From Corynebacterium sp. CNJ-954 (GTDB lineage: Bacteria; Actinomycetota; Actinomycetes; Mycobacteriales; Mycobacteriaceae), in NCBI RefSeq assembly GCF_001942345.1, contig NZ_MKKI01000043.1, forward strand, positions 124,001 to 188,000: DNA of 64,000 nucleotides. The letters are read 5' to 3'. The notes under the pieces are model-generated. The model ran no database searches and was not told where the DNA came from. It was given only the letters and a program-made list of their open reading frames with translations. The translations under genes were made by a program, and so were the position numbers. Below are positions 47,854 through 59,521 of the stretch, one piece after another (the stretch's first letter is position 1; each line of letters begins with the position of its first letter).

Positions 47854-49794
47854 ATGAGCACCAGAACTGACGCGCCCTCTGCGCCTCCCAAGCACCCCGT
47901 CGACCAGGTCCCGCCGAAAGGAAAGTTGGCGGTCCTGTCGACCCAGCATGTCCTGGCGTTCTACGCCGGTGCGGTGGTCGTGCCGCTGCTGATCGCCAGC
48001 GGTCTGGGCCTCGACGCAGAGACCACGATCCACCTCATCAACGCCGACCTGTTCACCTGTGGCATCGCCACGCTGATCCAGTCCGTCGGTTTCTGGAAGG
48101 TCGGTGTCCGTCTGCCGATCATCCAGGGTGTGACGACCACCGCGATTTCACCGATCATCGCGATCGGCCTGGCGACCACCGGCGGGGAGGGCGGGGTCGA
48201 AGCGCTCCCCGCCATCTACGGTTCGATCATCGTCGCGGGCCTGTTCACGTTCTTCGCCGCACCCTACTTCGCGAAGTTCATCCGGTTCTTCCCACCGGTG
48301 GTCATCGGCACCGTGCTGACCACAATGGGCATCACGCTGCTGGGGGTGGCCGCCAACGACATCACCAGCTTCGCCGAGGGCACGCCCGACGCATCCGACA
48401 TGGCCTACGCGGGAGTCACGCTGGCCGTCATCCTGCTTGCCCAGCGTTTCTTCAAGGGATTCCTCGGCACCCTGGCCATCCTCATCGGACTGGTGGTCGG
48501 CACGGGCGCGGCAGTCATCCTCGGGGACGCCGGCTTCAACGACGTCGGATCGTCCGACTGGGTCGGCTTCACGACCCCGTTCTACTTCGGTGCGCCGGAG
48601 TTCGTGCTCACCGGGATCATCTCGATGTGCATCGTCATGCTCATCACCATGGTCGAGACCACCGGTGACGTCTTCGCCGCCGGCGAGATCGTCGGCAAGC
48701 GCATCAAGAAGAACCACATCTCCGCCGCGCTGCGTGCCGACGGCCTGTCCACCACGCTCGGCGGCGTGCTGAACTCCTTCCCCTACACCTGCTTCGCCCA
48801 GAACGTCGGGCTGGTGCGGATGACCCGCGTGCGCTCACGCTGGGTCGTCGCCGGCGCCGGTGTGATCATGATCGTCATCGGCCTGATCCCCAAGGCCGGC
48901 GCCGTGGTCAGCGCGATCCCCGGGCCGGTGCTCGGAGCTGCCAGCCTCGCGCTGTTCGCCAACGTGGCCCTGGTGGGCATCCAGACGCTCGGCAAGGTCG
49001 ACCTCGCCGACAACCGTAATGCCGCGGTGATGACCATCTCCATCGGCCTGGGCATGCTGGTGGCCTTCAAACCGGACATCGCGCTGCTGTTCCCCGACTG
49101 GGCCCAGGTGTTCTTCGCCTCCGGTGTCACGACCGGCTCGATTGCGGCGATCCTGCTGAACCTGCTGTTCTTCCACGTGGGACGGCGCCCCTCCCCCGAT
49201 GTGACGCGCGACGCCGGCGGGCGCACGATCACCCTGGAGGACGTCAACGCCATGGACCGTGGCACCTTCGTGGAGACTTTCGCCCCGCTGTTCAACAACA
49301 CACTGTGGCCGCTGGAGAACGCCCACGCCGCCGCACCGTTCACCACCGTCCAGGATCTGCGGGACGCCGTCCAGGAGGCGGTTCTCACCGCCGAGCGCGG
49401 TGATCAGAAGGCACTCATCCGCGACTACCCGTCCATGGCCGAACTACTTCTGGACCCGGAGGCGTCCAAGCGCATCTCCGGTTTCGCCGGCTCTGTCGCC
49501 CTGGAGAACCTGGACACGATGGACGATGTGGAGCAGGAGCAGCTCGTCGAGCTGTCGGAGCGTTACCGCGAGCGTTTCGGCATGCCGTTCGTCACCTGCC
49601 TGGGCCGGCTGGATTCCCGCACCCAGATCATCAGCGAGGGGATCCGTCGGTTGGAGAACTCCCCGGCCCAGGAACACGTGCAACTGCTCGGGGAGGTCGT
49701 GGAGATCGCGAACGACCGCTTCAACCACATGATCGCCGACGCCAACCCGGTGGCGGCCGCCTGGGAAAGCAAGTTCGACCACCTGGAGCAATAA
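47854..49794 (+). CDS. NCS2 purine/uracil permease fused to an OHCU-decarboxylase-like domain
   Basis: 646-aa fusion. Residues ~25-450 form an NCS2 (nucleobase:cation symporter-2) transporter with TQHVLAFYAGAVVVPLLI at the start and the ETTGDVFAAGEIVGK signature. Residues ~459-640 match 2-oxo-4-hydroxy-4-carboxy-5-ureidoimidazoline decarboxylase, the last enzyme from urate to S-allantoin: VNAMDRGTFVETFAPLFNN, YRERFGMPFVTCLGR, IRRLENSPAQEH. However the catalytic histidine of the family HPDL motif is a tyrosine here (Tyr525, RDYPSMAEL) and the ESxxEQ motif is absent. The transporter probably takes up urate or xanthine; the soluble domain may be a sensor or scaffold rather than an enzyme. GGAAAG site before the ATG. 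Confidence 0.85.
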   Translation: MSTRTDAPSAPPKHPVDQVPPKGKLAVLSTQHVLAFYAGAVVVPLLIASGLGLDAETTIHLINADLFTCGIATLIQSVGFWKVGVRLPIIQGVTTTAISPIIAIGLATTGGEGGVEALPAIYGSIIVAGLFTFFAAPYFAKFIRFFPPVVIGTVLTTMGITLLGVAANDITSFAEGTPDASDMAYAGVTLAVILLAQRFFKGFLGTLAILIGLVVGTGAAVILGDAGFNDVGSSDWVGFTTPFYFGAPEFVLTGIISMCIVMLITMVETTGDVFAAGEIVGKRIKKNHISAALRADGLSTTLGGVLNSFPYTCFAQNVGLVRMTRVRSRWVVAGAGVIMIVIGLIPKAGAVVSAIPGPVLGAASLALFANVALVGIQTLGKVDLADNRNAAVMTISIGLGMLVAFKPDIALLFPDWAQVFFASGVTTGSIAAILLNLLFFHVGRRPSPDVTRDAGGRTITLEDVNAMDRGTFVETFAPLFNNTLWPLENAHAAAPFTTVQDLRDAVQEAVLTAERGDQKALIRDYPSMAELLLDPEASKRISGFAGSVALENLDTMDDVEQEQLVELSERYRERFGMPFVTCLGRLDSRTQIISEGIRRLENSPAQEHVQLLGEVVEIANDRFNHMIADANPVAAAWESKFDHLEQ

Positions 49795-49805
49795 GCTCAG
49801 CCGAC

Positions 49806-50105
49806 TCAGTCGTCGCGCAGTGCCTTGATCAACTCGTCCTTGGTCATCGACGAGCGGCCGGAGATGTCGAGCTCCCGGGCCCGCTCGTAGAGCTCGTCTT
49901 TGCTCCACTCGTCGTAGCTCGGCGAGTCCCCGCCACGTCGGCCTATCTCGGAGCGCGAGGTGTTCGCTGCGGCATTGGCGATACGTGCGGATTTCTCCTT
50001 CGACTCGCCCTCACCGCGGAGACGTTCGTAGAGCTCCTTGTCCTTGACCGACGGGCCAGGGTGTTTCTGGTCGTTCTGGTTCTGCTGTCCGTTCTTCTCA
50101 GCCAT
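49806..50105 (-). CDS. Small Rho_N/SAP-like domain protein
   Basis: 99-aa hydrophilic protein. The C-terminal 40 residues (DEWSKDELYERARELDISGRSSMTKDELIKAL) are a Rho N-terminal/SAP-like helix-turn-helix that usually binds nucleic acid. The N-terminal half is charged (KDKELYERLRGEGESKEKSARIANAAA). Function unknown. Its start overlaps the preceding esterase stop by 8 nt. Confidence 0.75.
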   Translation of the reverse strand: MAEKNGQQNQNDQKHPGPSVKDKELYERLRGEGESKEKSARIANAAANTSRSEIGRRGGDSPSYDEWSKDELYERARELDISGRSSMTKDELIKALRDD

Positions 50106-51246
50106 GCGTCCCGAGGGTAGTCCTCATGTGTGCGGTGGCGTCGAGCATCGCCCGTCGCGCCCCTGCCCACAACGCCACCGAGTTGATGAAGGGATGCACC
50201 AGCCCGCGGTGTCGTCGAAGAGTCACGGGTGTACCCGCCGATTCGAGCCGCCTGGCGTAGGCCTCTCCTTCGTCCCGGAGCGGATCGAAACCGGCCACCG
50301 CGACGTAGGCGGGCGCCAGTCCGGAGAGGTCGGGCTCCAGCAACGGTGACACCAGGGGGTCTGTCGGATCCACCGCCTCGGTCAGGTCACTGCTGCGGCC
50401 GAGGTAGTGGTGTTCGTACCAGTCCATCTGCGCCGCGGTGAGGTAGAGACCCTCACGTCCGAACTCCTCGTAACTTGCCGTCCGGGATGACAGGTCCGTG
50501 ACGGGGACGAACAACTGCTGCAGCGCAGGTTGTGCCCGGCCGTGCTCACGCAACCACAGGCAGCAGGACGCGGCGAGGTTGCCGCCGGCGGAATCGCCGG
50601 AGATCACGAGGCGGTCGGTGTCCACCACCGTCCCGGCGACCCGCGCCCCGTCCTGGAGCGCGGTGAAAACAGCCGTGGCATCCTCCAGGGCCGCGGGGAA
50701 CGGATGCTCCGGAGCGAGGCGGTAGTCGACAGATACGACGGTGACACCGCCCTCCGCGCACAGGCTGCGGCACGCGGCGTCGTGACTGTCGAGAGAGCCA
50801 GTCACCCACCCTCCGCCATGAAGGTAGAGCAGCGTCGGCCGGGGCTGCCCCACCGCCGTATCCGACGGCTTGTCGAGGTAGACCCTGACCGGCACACCGG
50901 CGATGTCGGTGTCGGTCACCTCCGCCACCCGGACCTTCCCCGCCGCCAGGTAGGCCTCCCGCTCCACGATCCGACGGGAGTGCACCGGCGGGACGTCGAC
51001 GATGTCGAGGGAGCTGACGACCTTGAGGGACAGCAGGGTCGCCGCCACGTCCGGGTCCAGTACGTCACCGTCCCGGTTCCGGCGGCCGCCCCATTTCCGC
51101 CAGGCGGATCCGGGGAGTCTTCCGGTGACGGCGCCCAGCAGGCGGGCGCCAGCGGCGGTGACCGTGTCAACGAATCCGGGACGGAACTCACCGTTCCCGG
51201 GATTCGCCTCGCCTGTACTGTGATTCAGGTCATTTTGTCGGGGCAT
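50098..51246 (-). CDS. HSL-family alpha/beta-hydrolase (esterase)
   Basis: 382-aa esterase of the hormone-sensitive-lipase family: oxyanion motif YLHGGGWVTGS, VDYRLAPEHPFPAAL, nucleophile in GDSAGGNLAAS, acid in GFDPLRDEG and histidine in GLVHPF. No signal peptide. Residues 1-75 form an N-terminal cap. Likely acts on short-chain or small lipid esters in the cytoplasm. It precedes the small SAP-like gene and follows mdh with 12 nt between, so may share its transcript. Confidence 0.88.
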   Translation of the reverse strand: MPRQNDLNHSTGEANPGNGEFRPGFVDTVTAAGARLLGAVTGRLPGSAWRKWGGRRNRDGDVLDPDVAATLLSLKVVSSLDIVDVPPVHSRRIVEREAYLAAGKVRVAEVTDTDIAGVPVRVYLDKPSDTAVGQPRPTLLYLHGGGWVTGSLDSHDAACRSLCAEGGVTVVSVDYRLAPEHPFPAALEDATAVFTALQDGARVAGTVVDTDRLVISGDSAGGNLAASCCLWLREHGRAQPALQQLFVPVTDLSSRTASYEEFGREGLYLTAAQMDWYEHHYLGRSSDLTEAVDPTDPLVSPLLEPDLSGLAPAYVAVAGFDPLRDEGEAYARRLESAGTPVTLRRHRGLVHPFINSVALWAGARRAMLDATAHMRTTLGTHG

Positions 51247-51258
51247 CCACCCACTGTG

Positions 51259-52560
<1,302 letters not shown>

Positions 52561-53511
52561 GTGATGACCGACCCCGTCGAGCTGCCAGGCAGCCACCGGC
52601 GTTACGACTGCCCGCCGGAGGAGTACCAGCTGATCCTGGATACTGCGATCCCTGAGCTGGTGCGCTCCGGCCTGTCGGCCGATACCCGGGATATCGCGGT
52701 GGGAGCTGGCGTGTCGCCGTCCCACCCTCTGCTGCGCGACACCCGCGTGTTGTACGACGAGGCGATCCGTTTCGCGTTCCGGCGCCTCTGGCCTCGTCCG
52801 GAGGATCTGGACGTCGAACGCCTGGTCCCCGCCGAGGCCGTCCGTTCGCTGGTCCGTACGGCGTACCGTCGACACCGGGCCAACCCGGACGCGGTGCGGC
52901 TGATCATCGCCGAGAACGTGATGTCTCGGACCCACCTGGAAGGACGCTCCGATGTACTGGAGTCCTCACCGGTCGTCCTGCAGATCGACCGGGTGCTGAT
53001 GCGGGGTCAGGACTACGGCGCGTTCCGGCCCGGTATCTCGGCCGAGGACGTGTACGTACTCATCACGTCACTGTGCTGTTTCCCCGCCTCACAGGGCACC
53101 ATGTTCCAGTTGCTCTACGGCACCGACATGGACCATGCCGCGACCGTGGACGGGCTCGAGAAGCTGGCCTGTGACACCGTGCTGGCGTTCCTCACGACGT
53201 CCATGCCCACGACACAGGGCAGTTCTTACACCCACGCAGCACCGACCACGACCACGCCGTCGTCCGTCTCGGCATCGCTGTACACCGCCGGTGACGGTGG
53301 TTCTGTGGAGGAAGTCGTCACCTACCGCCCGGAGGATCTGCCCGACTTCACCGAACTGCAGGACCCCGCAGACTCCGAACCGTTCCCGTCCTACGACGCA
53401 TACGCCGACGATCTCGACATCCAGGAACGGAACAGTCGGGGCGGCCGGGATGACGCTGACGAGGACGACGGATCCGTCGACGACCACATCGCCGCGCTCT
53501 ACGACGACTGA
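52561..53511 (+). CDS. TetR-like regulator with long acidic C-terminal tail
   Basis: 316-aa protein. Residues ~18-75 (YQLILDTAIPELVRSGLSADTRDIAVGAGVS) resemble a TetR-type N-terminal HTH, and residues ~75-205 an all-helical ligand domain (VLITSLCCFPASQGTMFQLLYG). The last 100 residues are Thr/Ser-rich then strongly acidic low complexity (DDADEDDGSVDDH), not seen in normal TetR proteins of ~200 aa. GTG start with AGGAGAG; the following ATG is an alternative. In C. glutamicum a TetR-type gene also neighbours mdh. Confidence 0.7.
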   Translation: MMTDPVELPGSHRRYDCPPEEYQLILDTAIPELVRSGLSADTRDIAVGAGVSPSHPLLRDTRVLYDEAIRFAFRRLWPRPEDLDVERLVPAEAVRSLVRTAYRRHRANPDAVRLIIAENVMSRTHLEGRSDVLESSPVVLQIDRVLMRGQDYGAFRPGISAEDVYVLITSLCCFPASQGTMFQLLYGTDMDHAATVDGLEKLACDTVLAFLTTSMPTTQGSSYTHAAPTTTTPSSVSASLYTAGDGGSVEEVVTYRPEDLPDFTELQDPADSEPFPSYDAYADDLDIQERNSRGGRDDADEDDGSVDDHIAALYDD

Positions 53512-53550
53512 CCGCCCCCTCCTGGCACGATCTGAGCGGGCGCCACAGGG

Positions 53551-54837
53551 TCAGGCACTGCGGCGGTCGCGTTCGGCGACCTCTTCGTGCGTGAGCAGCT
53601 GCGGTTCCGCCTCTCCGTCCACACTGGCACCGGTGATGATGACCTCCCCGGTGTCCTTGTCGTCGGGGATGGCGTACATCACGGGCAGCAGGAGGTTCTC
53701 CACGATCGACCTCAGGCCACGGGCACCGGTCTCCCGTTCGAGAGCCTTCCTGGCGATACCGCGCAGCGCCTCGTCCTCGAAGGACAGCTGGACGCCGTCC
53801 ATCTCGAAGAGGCGCTGGTACTGGCGCACCAGGGAGTTCTTCGGTTCGGTGAGGATACGCACCAGGGCGTCCTCGTCGAGATGCCCGACGTGGGTGATCA
53901 CGGGGAGACGGCCGATGAGCTCGGGGATCAGACCGAACTTCACCATGTCCTCCGGCTCGACGAAACGGAACGGATCCGGGTCCTCGTCCGACTTCCCGCG
54001 GATCTCCGATCCGAAGCCGACGCCCTTACGCCCGCGCCGTTCGGCGATGACCTTCTCCAGCCCGGCGAAGGCGCCGGAGACGATGAACAGGACGTTCTTC
54101 GTGTCGAACTGGATGAGCTCCTGGTTCGGGTGCTTGCGGCCGCCCTGCGGGGGGACGGCGGCGACGGTGCCCTCGAGGATCTTCAGCAGCGCCTGCTGGA
54201 CACCTTCACCGGAGACGTCGCGGGTGATCGAGGGGCTTTCCGACTTGCGGGAGATCTTGTCGACCTCATCGACGTAGATGATGCCCTGCTGTGCCTTCGC
54301 CACGTCGAAATCGGCGGCCTGCAACAGCTTGAGCAGGATGTTCTCGACGTCCTCACCGACGTAGCCGGCCTCGGTGAGACTGGTGGCGTCGGCGATGGCG
54401 AAAGGTACGTCCAGCATCCTGGCCAGGGACTGCGCCAGATAGGTCTTGCCGGAGCCGGTGGGGCCGAGCATGAGGATGTTGGATTTGGTCAGTTCGACCG
54501 CATCGTCGTTCCGGCGGGCGCCGGCGTCATCCGTCTCGGCACGGATGCGCTTGTAGTGGTTGTAGACGGCGACCGCCAGGGTGCGTTTGGCGTCGTCCTG
54601 CCCGATGACGTACTCGTCGAGGAAGCTGGTGATCGCCGCGGGGTGTGGCAGGTCGGTGGTGTCACCGGACGGGGACGCGCCAGCGGCGAGCTCCTCCTCG
54701 ATGATCTCGTTGCAGAGCTCGATGCACTCATCGCAGATGTACACACCGGAGCCTGCGATCAGCTTGCGGACCTGCTTCTGGCTCTTTCCGCAGAACGAAC
54801 ACTTGAGCAGTTCGGCGCTTTCCTGCATCGATGGCAT
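53551..54837 (-). CDS. clpX: ClpX, ATP-dependent unfoldase of ClpXP
   Basis: 428-aa AAA+ unfoldase. N-terminal zinc finger with four cysteines (CSFCGKSQ and CDECIELC), Walker A GPTGSGKT, Walker [11 protein letters not shown], sensor and pore loop [10 protein letters not shown], and the IGF-like loop for ClpP binding region. ATG 54837 with AGGAGAG ten bases upstream. The usual clpP genes are not in the window. Confidence 0.96.
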   Translation of the reverse strand: MPSMQESAELLKCSFCGKSQKQVRKLIAGSGVYICDECIELCNEIIEEELAAGASPSGDTTDLPHPAAITSFLDEYVIGQDDAKRTLAVAVYNHYKRIRAETDDAGARRNDDAVELTKSNILMLGPTGSGKTYLAQSLARMLDVPFAIADATSLTEAGYVGEDVENILLKLLQAADFDVAKAQQGIIYVDEVDKISRKSESPSITRDVSGEGVQQALLKILEGTVAAVPPQGGRKHPNQELIQFDTKNVLFIVSGAFAGLEKVIAERRGRKGVGFGSEIRGKSDEDPDPFRFVEPEDMVKFGLIPELIGRLPVITHVGHLDEDALVRILTEPKNSLVRQYQRLFEMDGVQLSFEDEALRGIARKALERETGARGLRSIVENLLLPVMYAIPDDKDTGEVIITGASVDGEAEPQLLTHEEVAERDRRSA

Positions 54838-55106
54838 GTGAGACGAACTCTCCTGTGAAACGTGTCGGCAATTCGTGGGTAACGCGTCCGGCCCATCATA
54901 CCCTCGCGCCGTGCGACGCGGCGTCCCGACACAGTGTCTCGAACCAGCCGACGCGGCGGATGCGCCGTGGTCCCGCCCGGTGCACATCGGGTGGCGGAGG
55001 TGCTGCGGGGCCGTCGGGGTAGACTGCCTCCGGAGCAGCTGCCACTGACGAACAACCAGCTGAAGAACGTCCGACCGAGCCCGACCGAACGACCAGGAAG
55101 AACCCC

Positions 55107-55982
55107 TTGCCCCCGTCCATCACCTCCCTGACCGACCACGCCTGTCTGGTGGTCCACGGACCTGACCAGCCTGGTCTGGTCTCCGTCATCGCCGCACTGA
55201 TAACCCGGAACAAGGGCAACATCATCTCGCTTGACCAGCACTCCTCTGATCCTGAGGACGGCGGGTTCTTCCAGCGCATCGTCTTTCACCGTCAGAACCT
55301 CGTCACCGTCATGGACGACATCAGGGCCGACCTTGCGGAGACCCTCGATCCCTACGACATGGCATGGTCACTGTCCGACCGTTCCCAACCCAAGCGGATG
55401 GTGATACTGGCGTCCAAGGACGACCACTGCCTCCTCGACCTGTTGTGGCGCCAGCGTCGCGGTGACCTGCCGGTCACGATCCCCATGGTGATCTCCAACC
55501 ACACCGGGACCGTCGAGGACGTCCGCTCGTTCGGGGTACCGTTCTTCCACGTCCCCTCGCAGGCGGGGCCGGACAAGTCCGCATCCGAGGCGGAGATCCT
55601 GCGCCTGCTGAAGGGCAACGTGGACTTCATCGTCCTGGCCCGCTACATGCAGATCATCTCCAGTGACTTCCTCGAGCAGGTCGGCGTGCCCGTGATCAAC
55701 ATCCACCACTCTTTCCTGCCCGCCTTCATCGGCGCCGCCCCCTACCGCAAGGCGAAGGAGCGCGGAGTGAAACTCGTCGGTGCCACGGCCCACTACGTGA
55801 CCGAGAATCTGGACGAGGGCCCCATCATCGAGCAGGACGTGGTGCGCGTCAGTCACAGGGACCACGTTCCCGACCTGAAGCGGCTGGGAGCAGAGGTCGA
55901 GCGGTCCGTCCTGTCCCGGGCCGTGCTCTGGCACGCCCAGGACAAGGTGATCCGGACCGGGAACACCACGATCGTGTTCTAG
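55107..55982 (+). CDS. purU: Formyltetrahydrofolate deformylase
   Basis: Releases formate from 10-formyl-THF, adjusting the one-carbon pool. 291 aa: N-terminal ACT domain (1-80) and a formyltransferase fold with [25 protein letters not shown] and [10 protein letters not shown], carrying the catalytic Asn-His-Asp. Translation appears to start at a TTG (55107) with AGGAAG at correct distance; no ATG or GTG fits better. Confidence 0.93.
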   Translation: MPPSITSLTDHACLVVHGPDQPGLVSVIAALITRNKGNIISLDQHSSDPEDGGFFQRIVFHRQNLVTVMDDIRADLAETLDPYDMAWSLSDRSQPKRMVILASKDDHCLLDLLWRQRRGDLPVTIPMVISNHTGTVEDVRSFGVPFFHVPSQAGPDKSASEAEILRLLKGNVDFIVLARYMQIISSDFLEQVGVPVINIHHSFLPAFIGAAPYRKAKERGVKLVGATAHYVTENLDEGPIIEQDVVRVSHRDHVPDLKRLGAEVERSVLSRAVLWHAQDKVIRTGNTTIVF

Positions 55983-55993
55983 CCCCCTGCGCA

Positions 55994-57838
55994 TCACCGG
56001 ACGTGGCGAGCCTGCCGTGGTCCTGCCCAGGACTCTCGGTTCGACGACCGACGGTGGACGGGGTGGTTCTGTATGCGGTCCTGTACACGGCCCGCTGCGT
56101 GCCGTCCCGCGAGCCACCCGAACGTCAGACCCGAACCGACCTGGACACCCGCACCCGGGTACTCAGACCCCATGGCACCCGCCGCGTCGACGCCAGCGGC
56201 GTAGAGACCGGTGAGTGGCACACCGTCGTTGTCCACCACCCGGGCGGAGGTGTCGACCCGGATACCGTAGGTCGTCGCCAGTGGCGTGGGGTGTACCGCG
56301 ATGGCGTGGAACGGCGCTTTCTCGATCGGACCGATATTCGGGTTGGGTTCGTGATCCGGGTCCCCGGCAACCCTGCCGAAGAGCTTCTCCCCCTTGCCGA
56401 AGTCCTCGTCCACGCCGGTCTCGGCGAAGCCGTTGTAGCGACGTACCGTCTCCGTGAGCCCCTCCGGATCAACCCCGATGGTGCGGGCGAGCTCTTCCAC
56501 GGTCGCGCCGGTGCGCAGGTACCCCTCCCTGATGTGGCGGCGTAACAGGAATGCGGGGAGGTGCGGCATGGTGATCACGCCGAGTCCGTACCTGGACAGG
56601 GTCCGGGAATCGACGACCAGCCACGCCGGGACGGCCCGTTGGTCCGGCTGGTCGTACATCGCCCGGACAAAACGGTGGTATGAACAGGATTCGTCGACGA
56701 ACCGGCGACCGGTGGAGTCGACGGCGATGATTCCGGGCTTCGCGCGGTCCCAGATATGGGGGAACACCGCTTGCGAGCCGTCCTTCCGGGTGGCGACGGA
56801 ACTGGGGAACCAGAGAGCATTCTCACCATTGTCGGAGCCGAGGGAGCCCCCGACCGCCTCGGCCAGGGGGAATGTGTCGCCGGTGACGCTGTCCGCGGCA
56901 CGACTGTACTGCGGGGTCGGCTGAGGGAGAAGCTTTTCGCGCAGTTCTACGGACTGTGAGAAACCTCCTGCCGCAAGCACGACACCTCCGCTCGCACGGA
57001 CGCGGAGCGTCCTGCCCCCGCTCGCCACGACAGCACCGGTGACCGCTCCCTCATCCGTGGTCAACTCCACGGGCCGGGCATTCGTCCAGACCTCTCCGCC
57101 GCGGTCGAGAAAGGCACGGTACATCGATGCGATCAGCGCGTTGCCCATCACCAGGCGGGTACCACGGCGGTACCCGGAGGCACGGTCAGTAGCCCACCGG
57201 AATCCGAGTTTCAGCGCCAGTCCCACTGCCTTTGCGGTGGGGACGACCGACCTGGAGAACAACCCCAGCAGGGTCGCGACCTCAGGACGCCGCAGCATCA
57301 GTGTCCCGCTCATCAGGGCGAACTCCGGTACGGGTGGGCGAATGTCCCGGAATGCGCGTCGGCCGAAGGCACGCCCGTCGAAAGGTTCGGGCTCGAGTGC
57401 ACGGCCTGTCTGGCCCGTTTCGGGAAGCTCCGAATGGTAGTCGACGACAGCCGGTGAGTGCAGAAACCGGACTCCGAGTCCGTCCATTTCTCTCAGCATC
57501 TGAGGCGCGCTGTCCAGGTAGGCACTCCGGAGGTCAGGATCGGACTTGTCACCGACCAGGCGGTCCAGGTACCGCTCGGCACGGGCGCGGTCGTCGTCGT
57601 TGTTGTCGGAGCGTTGGAAAGCGTTGTCGGGAGCCCAGCATGTGCCCGCCGAATAGGCGGTGGTTCCGCCCACGTACTGACTCTTCTCGACGACGAGGAC
57701 TCTGAGTCCTCGGGCCGCCGCCGTCAGCGCCGCGCTGAGCCCGCCTGCGCCCGAGCCGACGATGAGCAGGTCGACGTCCCTGTCCCCCTGCTGTTTCCCG
57801 TTCGCTTCTGCTGACTTTGTCGTCACTGCCAACGTCAC
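55994..57838 (-). CDS. FAD-dependent oxidoreductase, 3-ketosteroid delta1-dehydrogenase-like
   Basis: 614-aa flavoprotein of the fumarate reductase/KstD family. FAD site [19 protein letters not shown], then [17 protein letters not shown]; the C-terminus has [21 protein letters not shown], matching the YPGPG...TFGxxAG motif of ketosteroid dehydrogenases with its Tyr and Gly. It may dehydrogenate a cyclic ketone or steroid-like compound; no other steroid genes are present. GTG 57838 preceded by AAGGGAC. Its promoter region shares an operator and -10 region with the transporter gene at 63436. Confidence 0.85.
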   Translation of the reverse strand: MTLAVTTKSAEANGKQQGDRDVDLLIVGSGAGGLSAALTAAARGLRVLVVEKSQYVGGTTAYSAGTCWAPDNAFQRSDNNDDDRARAERYLDRLVGDKSDPDLRSAYLDSAPQMLREMDGLGVRFLHSPAVVDYHSELPETGQTGRALEPEPFDGRAFGRRAFRDIRPPVPEFALMSGTLMLRRPEVATLLGLFSRSVVPTAKAVGLALKLGFRWATDRASGYRRGTRLVMGNALIASMYRAFLDRGGEVWTNARPVELTTDEGAVTGAVVASGGRTLRVRASGGVVLAAGGFSQSVELREKLLPQPTPQYSRAADSVTGDTFPLAEAVGGSLGSDNGENALWFPSSVATRKDGSQAVFPHIWDRAKPGIIAVDSTGRRFVDESCSYHRFVRAMYDQPDQRAVPAWLVVDSRTLSRYGLGVITMPHLPAFLLRRHIREGYLRTGATVEELARTIGVDPEGLTETVRRYNGFAETGVDEDFGKGEKLFGRVAGDPDHEPNPNIGPIEKAPFHAIAVHPTPLATTYGIRVDTSARVVDNDGVPLTGLYAAGVDAAGAMGSEYPGAGVQVGSGLTFGWLAGRHAAGRVQDRIQNHPVHRRSSNRESWAGPRQARHVR

Positions 57839-57868
57839 TGTCCCTTCATGGTGATGCGTGGTGGTCAG

Positions 57869-57922
57869 TGTGCAGCCTAGGAAGGACGTGCCGGTACGCT
57901 GGCCCATTCCCGTTCAACGGGA
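57869..57922 (-). promoter_or_regulatory. Promoter/operator of the KstD-like gene (shared module)
   Basis: Palindrome TCCCGTTSAACGGGA (57908-57922), 26 nt, then CCTAGGCTGCACA (57869-57881) containing TAGGCT as -10. The same elements with the same spacing occur at 63320-63373. No -35 consensus is evident, suggesting activator dependence. Confidence 0.75.
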
Positions 57923-58046
57923 CGACGGGGGGGACGGTGAGCCTGGCTACTCTACGGAGTCCGGGGGTGGCGGTGGGAAAGGGCCGGTCGTGTTTCCCGG
58001 ACAAGAGTTCTGTCCGCAGAAGTAGGTGTGGTCGCCAGTGTGTCTG

Positions 58047-58682
58047 TCAGCGAACCTCGAACGGTGCGGCGGTGATCTCCCGCAGCTCGTCGACGGTGAC
58101 ACCGTCGGCACACTCGACCAACGTCAGACCCTTCACCGGGTCAACCTCGAAGACACCGTGGGACGACACGATCAGGTCCACGCACTTCGCCCCGGTCAGC
58201 GGCAGGGAGCACTGCTCCACGATCTTCGGGGTACCGTTCTTCGTGATGTGGTCGGTCATCACGATGATCTTCTGCGCACCGTGCACCAGGTCCATTGCCC
58301 CACCCATACCGCGCACCAGCTTGCCGGGGACCATCCAGTTGGCGAGATCCCCGTGGCGGGAGATCTCCATGGCGCCCAGCACCGCGACGTCGACCGACCG
58401 GGAACGGATCATCCCGAAAGACTCCGAGGAACTGAAGAAACTCGCACCCTCGTTGACGGTGATGGTCTCCTTCCCCGCGTTGATCAGCTCGGGATCGACC
58501 TCGTCCTCGGTCGGGTAAGGCCCCACGCCCAGGACCCCGTTCTCTGAATGCAGGATGACGTCGATGCCCTCGTCGAGGAAACCCGGGACCAACGTGGGCA
58601 TTCCGATGCCGAGGTTGACGTACTGGCCGTCCTGCAGCTCGGCGGCCACACGTGCTGCCATCTGTTCACGGTTCCATGCCAT
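58047..58682 (-). CDS. pcaJ: 3-oxoadipate CoA-transferase subunit B
   Basis: 211-aa subunit holding the catalytic glutamate in [12 protein letters not shown]. It transfers CoA from succinyl-CoA to 3-oxoadipate in the beta-ketoadipate pathway. GIGMPTLVP and [11 protein letters not shown] are conserved. ATG at 58682 is 4 nt after the pcaI stop. Could also be an acetoacetate transferase; pca context decides. Confidence 0.9.
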   Translation of the reverse strand: MAWNREQMAARVAAELQDGQYVNLGIGMPTLVPGFLDEGIDVILHSENGVLGVGPYPTEDEVDPELINAGKETITVNEGASFFSSSESFGMIRSRSVDVAVLGAMEISRHGDLANWMVPGKLVRGMGGAMDLVHGAQKIIVMTDHITKNGTPKIVEQCSLPLTGAKCVDLIVSSHGVFEVDPVKGLTLVECADGVTVDELREITAAPFEVR

Positions 58683-58686
58683 GGTT

Positions 58687-59448
58687 TCAGGACTCCTTCG
58701 TCTGGTCGGGCCGGGTCGTACGGTTCTCGATGCCGGTCTCCTGGGGGCCGATGTGCACCACGCGGTCGACGTAGATACCGGGCAGGTGGACCTCGTCCGG
58801 GTCGAGGTGATCGACCAGATGCTCGACCTGCGCGATCGCCACCCGGGCACACTTGGCTGCCTCCGGGTTGAAGTTCTGCGCGGTCTCACGGAACACGAGA
58901 TTGCCCTGGCGGTCCGCCTTGTGCGCGTGGACCAGTCCGACATCTGCCCTGATCGCCGTCTCCAGGATGTAGTCCTCGCCGTCGAAACTGCGGGTCTCCT
59001 TGGGCTCGGAGAATTCAGCGACTGACCCGTCCGGGTTGTAGCGCACCGGTAGCCCCCCGGTGGCCAGTTCCGTTCCGACCCCGGCCTTGGTGTAGAACGC
59101 CGGGATACCCGCACCGCCGGCACGCATACGCTCGGCGAGCGTGCCCTGCGGGGTGAACTCCACGGAAAGCTCACCACTGAGGTACTGCTGGGCGTAGATC
59201 CGGTTCGACCCGATGTACGACCCGATCGTGCGTGCCACACGATGATCCTCCAGGAGCGTACCCAGACCGAAGCCGTCGGTTCCGCAGTTGTTGGAGATGA
59301 TCGTGAGGTCCCGGACGCCACGCTTCCGGACCGCGTCGATGAGGACGGACGGGATGCCTACCAGGCCGAATCCACCGACAGCGACAGACGCGCCGTCGCA
59401 GAGGTCCGCCACCGCCTCGTCTGCTGTGCTGAATGTTTTGTCAAGCAT
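58687..59448 (-). CDS. pcaI: 3-oxoadipate CoA-transferase subunit A
   Basis: 253-aa partner subunit: [50 protein letters not shown] and [21 protein letters not shown] at 59448 has no ribosome binding site; a TACAGT hexamer 7 nt upstream suggests leaderless transcription. Divergent from pcaR with 73 bp between, holding two operator-like sites. Confidence 0.9.
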   Translation of the reverse strand: MLDKTFSTADEAVADLCDGASVAVGGFGLVGIPSVLIDAVRKRGVRDLTIISNNCGTDGFGLGTLLEDHRVARTIGSYIGSNRIYAQQYLSGELSVEFTPQGTLAERMRAGGAGIPAFYTKAGVGTELATGGLPVRYNPDGSVAEFSEPKETRSFDGEDYILETAIRADVGLVHAHKADRQGNLVFRETAQNFNPEAAKCARVAIAQVEHLVDHLDPDEVHLPGIYVDRVVHIGPQETGIENRTTRPDQTKES

Positions 59449-59455
59449 ATGGAAA

Positions 59456-59502
59456 ACTGTACACTGGTGTTCGCGCAATGGACAAATGTTCGCTGCATGA
59501 AC
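59456..59502. promoter_or_regulatory. pcaI/pcaR divergent control region with two IclR-type sites
   Basis: TACAGT (minus strand, 59456-59461) is a probable -10 of pcaI. Two direct copies of GTTCGCnnnATGRAC-like sequence lie at 59469-59483 and 59488-59502, each an imperfect palindrome GTTC-N7-GRAC. The first covers the expected -35 of pcaI, fitting repression or activation by PcaR. Confidence 0.6.
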
Positions 59503-59521
59503 GGATGACAGGAGCAATCCG

